Below, one piece after another: positions 59,396 to 62,979 of a DNA stretch of 62,979 nt. Origin of the DNA: Clostridia bacterium (GTDB taxonomy: Bacteria; Bacillota; Clostridia; Oscillospirales; CAG-272); contig JAFTLQ010000027.1 in assembly GCA_017455905.1 (NCBI GenBank), positions 1 to 62,979 on the forward strand. The letters run 5' to 3'. Below the pieces are notes generated by a model. The model was not told where the DNA came from and searched no databases. It was given only the letters and a program-made list of their open reading frames with translations. Every line of letters starts with the position of its first letter. Position 1 is the first letter of the stretch. Both the position numbers and the translations under genes were made by a program.

Positions 59396-62300
59396 ATGTC
59401 AGACGAAAAGAACGTTGCCAACACGCAGACGCAAAGACCAACGGATACCGTATCGTCCGAGGCCGTACGCAAGGCGGAGGACGTTGCGCAGAAAAAACGC
59501 GATGCGCTGTCGTATGCGGAGAATTACCGTCAAAAGCTGAGAGACGAAAAGGCACAGCGCCAGAGCCCCGCACGCCGCAAGGCGGATCAGGAAAAACTTG
59601 AAAATAAGGAGCGCGAGCGTGAGGAGCGCCGCCGCAAAATGGAGGAGATGCTCCATTCCGAGCGGTCGGCCGTGGCCGAGCGTAACGCCCAGTCCGACGA
59701 GGTCATGCAGGCCGTAAATGAGGCCGAGGCAGAGCGCCGTCAGGAACAGGATGCCGCCAAGGTACGGGAGCAGGAGGCACAGGCCGCTCGCGAGCAGCAG
59801 AAGGCTGCCGAGGAGGCCGCTCGCCGCCAAGCCGAGGAGCAGAAGGCTGCCGAGGAGGCCGCTCGCCGCCAAGCCGAGGAGCAGGAGCGTCAAGCTGCTG
59901 AGCAGGCGGCTCGTGAGCAGGCAAAGCAGCAGGCTCGTCAGACCGCTGAGGAGCAGGCCCGTGCACAGGCCGAGGCTCGCCGTGCCGCCGAGGAAGCCGC
60001 CCGTGAGCAGGCAAAGCAGCAGGCTGCCGAGCAGGCTCGCAAGGTGGCCGAGGAGGCCGCCCGTAAGCAGGCAGAGGAGGAAGCACGTCTTGCCGAAGAA
60101 AAGGCCGCCGAGGAAGCGGCCGAGCAGGTGCGTAAGATCGTTGAGACCGTAGAGGCCGAGCGTGCTGCCGAAAAGGCCGCCGCCGAGGCCGAGCGTGCCG
60201 AGGCTCGTCGTGCCGCTGCCGAAAAATTAGCCGCCGAGCGTGCCGCTGAGGAAGAAAAGCGTGCTGCGGAGGAGGCCGCCCGCAAGCAGGCGGAGGAAGA
60301 TGAGCGCGCCGAGGCCGAGCGTGCCGAGGCCGAACGCGCCGCCGCCGCTGAGCAAGCCAAGGCCGAGCGTGCCGCTCACAATGAAGCGCTGTATACGGAG
60401 GCCAGCGAGATGGCCGGTCAGCGTGCCGACGCCGCTTTGGCCGCCGCAAAACAGAAAACACCGGTCGTAGCACATCCCGTACATAAGCCGCAAAGAACGT
60501 CGACAGCTCGCTCGCCCCTGTCTGCCGACGAGGATCTGCGTGCCGAGCGCGCCATGGCTCGACAGGCCGCTCTTGCCCGCGTCCGTTTCGAAAAGGCCGA
60601 GCGCGCGGCGCAGGGAGATACTACGCCTGCCCCGGCTCCGGCTCCTGCCCCGGTTCCGGCTCCGGCGGCACCGATCGATGCGTATACGAAGGAGTCGTTT
60701 GCCGATACACCCGCATCGGTCAGACCGTCGGTAAACCGTACGGCCGAAAACGCACCGATGTCTGACGGCGGATATGCTCCGTATGACGACGTCTACCATG
60801 TACCGTATCAGGCACCCGCGTATGAGGATGCCTATGAGGATAGCTTCGCCTATGAGCAGGACGCACGTTCTGCACAGGCGGCCGTTCGTGAGGCCCGTGC
60901 GGCAGAGAAGCGTGCGAAGCGCGCGATGCGTGATGCGGAACGCTTCGCCGCCTATGACGAAGAGGACGAGGTGGATTACGAGGCTGAGCGCCAGCAGGTG
61001 CCCGCCGCCGCATACCTGCCCATGCCGGAGGAGTCCGTGCTGGCGGAGGATGCCGATATTGCCCCATCGCAGGTCATAGAAGAGGAAAAGCAGGTCAGAC
61101 GCAACGACCGTAAGGCAAGAAAGATGGTCCGTAAGGTCATCGCCGATAAGAAGGAGCTGCACAAGAGCGAAAAGGCCGTATCCCGTAAGATCAAGAAGGA
61201 AACCAAGAGGTCCGAAGCCGCCGGTCGCGAGCTGCAGGCACAGACCGCCAAGGCTGAGCGCGATCTGGCCAAGGCATCCAAGCGTGAGCGTGCCGCGGAA
61301 AAGCGCGTGGAGCGCGCCCAGCAAAACGTCGATAGGCTGACGCAGAAGCAGACGGCGATGGAGCAAAAGCACGCCGTCAAGCTGGCCAAGCGTCCGCGTC
61401 TGGCCGCTAAGCTGAACGCACGCGAGGAAGCACTGGCTAAGGACATTGTTTCGGCTTATAAGCAGGTGGACCGTGCCGCCCGTCAGGAAGAAAAGAAGGC
61501 GCAGAAGACTCTGCAGGCACAGGCAAAGCTCGCCCGTGCCCAGGCAAAGCAGGAGCGCGTACAGAATAAGTCCGATCGCCGTATCGCCTGTATGCAGCGC
61601 GCCGAGGAACAGATCGCCCGCAAGACCGCAGCCTACAACCGCAAGGCCGAGCGCAAGCTCAGCAAGAATGCCGTAGCCGTCGATCAAGCGGCTGCCCGTG
61701 AGAACGTTACGCTATATAAGGGAGAGCTGCCGCGCTCGTTGCATTCGGTATCCTCTCGTCAGCTGTCGTATGAACAGAGACGCTTGAAGACGGGCGAGCA
61801 GACGATGCGTGAGGCAGAGCTTGCTCTGCAGGCGCAAACCAAGAAGACCAAGCAGGTCGCCCGTGCCGAGCGCGAGCTGACCGATGCACAGGCTAAGCAG
61901 AAGAAGTACGATAAGAAGACGGCCAAGCAGCAAAAGAAGGTTGACCGTCTGGCTAAGAAGCAACAGCGTATAGAGGAGCGCGACCGTCTGCTGCTGGAGC
62001 GCGATCCCTCTCTGGCTCCCAAGCTGGCAAAGAAGGAAAGCGCCATGGAGCGCCAGGTAAGCAAGGCGCAGAAGAAGCTGTACGCGGCCGAGCGTCGGCA
62101 GGATCGCTTTGAGAAAAAGCACGTGGATCCCGCACACGAACGTCTGATGCGCGCCGAGGATAAGCAGGCCGCGCAGTACCGTGTACAGGCCAAGCGCATG
62201 ATCCGTGCTAAGAATCGCTCCGATCACGATGCGTACCGTACCGATCGCAAGAAGATCGAACGCAGAAACTTAGAGGAACAGCGCCGTGAGTCGAACGCGT

Positions 62301-62979
62301 ATGCCGCGATCGATGCCGCCGAGCTGGCCGCGCTTGGTACGCAGACAACAGTCAACTCGCGTAAGATCCGTGTCTTGAAGCGTCAAGCAAAGGAGGCGCA
62401 GGCACAGGAGCGTGCCGCACAGGTGACTGCCGAGCGCAGTCGCCGCGCCTTGGATAAGGCGACGGCCAAGAATGTTGTAAAGAATCACAAAAACGAGCGT
62501 ATCGTTGCCCGTAATCCCAAGGCCTACGCCAAGGTAGTCAAGGAAACGGAGAAGAACCGTCGCCGCTTGGAGGTCATGGAGCGCGAGGTCGCGCGCGACG
62601 AGCGTCGTCTGATGAAGGCGGCGCGCCGATCCGAGAATGCTACGAGCAAGCTGGATGCGGCACTTGGAAAGAACCATGAAACCAACGGAGCCGTTCTGTC
62701 GTATTACGACCGAACCTCCGAGCGTCCCTACGTAGCGCAGGATCCTACGCTGCAAAAGCAGCTGCTTCGTGAAAAGAAGCGCGAGACGGCTCGTATGACG
62801 AAGGAAGACCGCGCGTATGCGCGCCTTGACCGTCAGATGGCGTCGGATGTGAAAACGACCGGATATACGGAAGATCGTTATGCGAAGGATCCGTATGCCG
62901 ATGTGTTGGAATTTGCCCTCGCCACCCAAGCGTCGACCAACGACCGTGCCACCGCCACGGCTCCGACCGTCATTGACAA
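59396..62979 (+). CDS. Giant Ala/Glu/Arg-rich coiled-coil protein, paralogue 2 (3' end outside window)
   Basis: From ATG 59396 the frame stays open to the window edge, at least 1194 residues. The N-terminus has ALSYAENYRQKLRDE (about 38-52) and EEMLHSERSAVAERNAQSDEV, matching the preceding gene. A near-continuous AEEAARRQAEEQ-type coiled coil (about 100-340) is built from internal duplications. A Pro/Ala linker (about 405-430), a Tyr/Asp-rich patch (about 455-490) and a very long Lys/Arg-rich helical region follow. The Ala-Glu-Arg bias and repeats suggest an elongated filament or scaffold. No known family is recognised. GGAG lies eight bases before the ATG, which is 65 bases after paralogue 1. 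Confidence 0.85.
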   Translation, partial: MSDEKNVANTQTQRPTDTVSSEAVRKAEDVAQKKRDALSYAENYRQKLRDEKAQRQSPARRKADQEKLENKEREREERRRKMEEMLHSERSAVAERNAQSDEVMQAVNEAEAERRQEQDAAKVREQEAQAAREQQKAAEEAARRQAEEQKAAEEAARRQAEEQERQAAEQAAREQAKQQARQTAEEQARAQAEARRAAEEAAREQAKQQAAEQARKVAEEAARKQAEEEARLAEEKAAEEAAEQVRKIVETVEAERAAEKAAAEAERAEARRAAAEKLAAERAAEEEKRAAEEAARKQAEEDERAEAERAEAERAAAAEQAKAERAAHNEALYTEASEMAGQRADAALAAAKQKTPVVAHPVHKPQRTSTARSPLSADEDLRAERAMARQAALARVRFEKAERAAQGDTTPAPAPAPAPVPAPAAPIDAYTKESFADTPASVRPSVNRTAENAPMSDGGYAPYDDVYHVPYQAPAYEDAYEDSFAYEQDARSAQAAVREARAAEKRAKRAMRDAERFAAYDEEDEVDYEAERQQVPAAAYLPMPEESVLAEDADIAPSQVIEEEKQVRRNDRKARKMVRKVIADKKELHKSEKAVSRKIKKETKRSEAAGRELQAQTAKAERDLAKASKRERAAEKRVERAQQNVDRLTQKQTAMEQKHAVKLAKRPRLAAKLNAREEALAKDIVSAYKQVDRAARQEEKKAQKTLQAQAKLARAQAKQERVQNKSDRRIACMQRAEEQIARKTAAYNRKAERKLSKNAVAVDQAAARENVTLYKGELPRSLHSVSSRQLSYEQRRLKTGEQTMREAELALQAQTKKTKQVARAERELTDAQAKQKKYDKKTAKQQKKVDRLAKKQQRIEERDRLLLERDPSLAPKLAKKESAMERQVSKAQKKLYAAERRQDRFEKKHVDPAHERLMRAEDKQAAQYRVQAKRMIRAKNRSDHDAYRTDRKKIERRNLEEQRRESNAYAAIDAAELAALGTQTTVNSRKIRVLKRQAKEAQAQERAAQVTAERSRRALDKATAKNVVKNHKNERIVARNPKAYAKVVKETEKNRRRLEVMEREVARDERRLMKAARRSENATSKLDAALGKNHETNGAVLSYYDRTSERPYVAQDPTLQKQLLREKKRETARMTKEDRAYARLDRQMASDVKTTGYTEDRYAKDPYADVLEFALATQASTNDRATATAPTVID

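Overview
The window is chromosomal DNA from a GC-rich member of the Clostridia (Bacillota), probably an uncultured gut lineage related to Oscillospirales or Christensenellales. This is inferred from gene content (Rex, DnaD plus a DnaC/DnaI-type loader, TypA, type II pantothenate kinase, YqhQ, YuiD, RbfA and NrnA), from sigma-A promoters that nearly all have 17-bp spacers, and from a surface protein with CxxC modules typical of clostridial secreted proteins. No rRNA or taxonomic marker was compared, so the assignment is tentative.

Layout. (1) 1-8.0 kb: the 3' end of an unknown gene, a DUF819 membrane protein, a GNAT-like protein, then a promoter driving a 40-aa peptide and a 1571-aa secreted protein with biased codons and its own terminator. 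(2) 8.0-12.0 kb: an accessory island. Two 362/363-bp elements with terminal inverted repeats lie in opposite orientation around an AT-rich DUF4143 ATPase, the mtnN-luxS pair and a GIY-YIG pseudogene. (3) 12.0-25.5 kb, minus strand: housekeeping genes for tRNA modification, replication initiation, redox sensing, proline synthesis, ribosome maturation and peptidoglycan precursors. (4) 25.6-29.1 kb: manA and an XPD/DinG-type helicase. (5) 29.1-34.6 kb, plus strand: a structured leader, yuiD, ackA, greA, a uridine-kinase-like gene, cysK and mnmA. (6) 34.7-51.6 kb, minus strand: nucleoside salvage (tdk-deoC-deoD), coaD, rsmD, uvrC, HPr, an O-antigen-ligase-like protein, trmD-rimM, a glycosyltransferase, tadA, a CPBP protease, rnr, secG, typA and a SerC homologue that has lost its catalytic lysine. 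(7) 51.7-63 kb, plus strand: tRNA-Met and tRNA-Glu followed by three 187-bp tandem units, a GH127-like enzyme, and a run of a MutS-like ATPase, pantothenate kinase, a CBS protein and two very large charged coiled-coil proteins, the second running off the window.

The most unusual regions are: the 187-bp tandem units behind tRNA-Glu, which carry sense and antisense pieces of the tRNA 3' end, a terminator and two hairpins each, and resemble in design the E. coli tyrT/rtT repeats; a pair of giant coiled-coil paralogues sharing an N-terminal motif and near-identical ribosome-binding sites; a structured 127-nt leader before yuiD; a full-length SerC pseudoenzyme; and a rimM promoter that predicts a leaderless mRNA.
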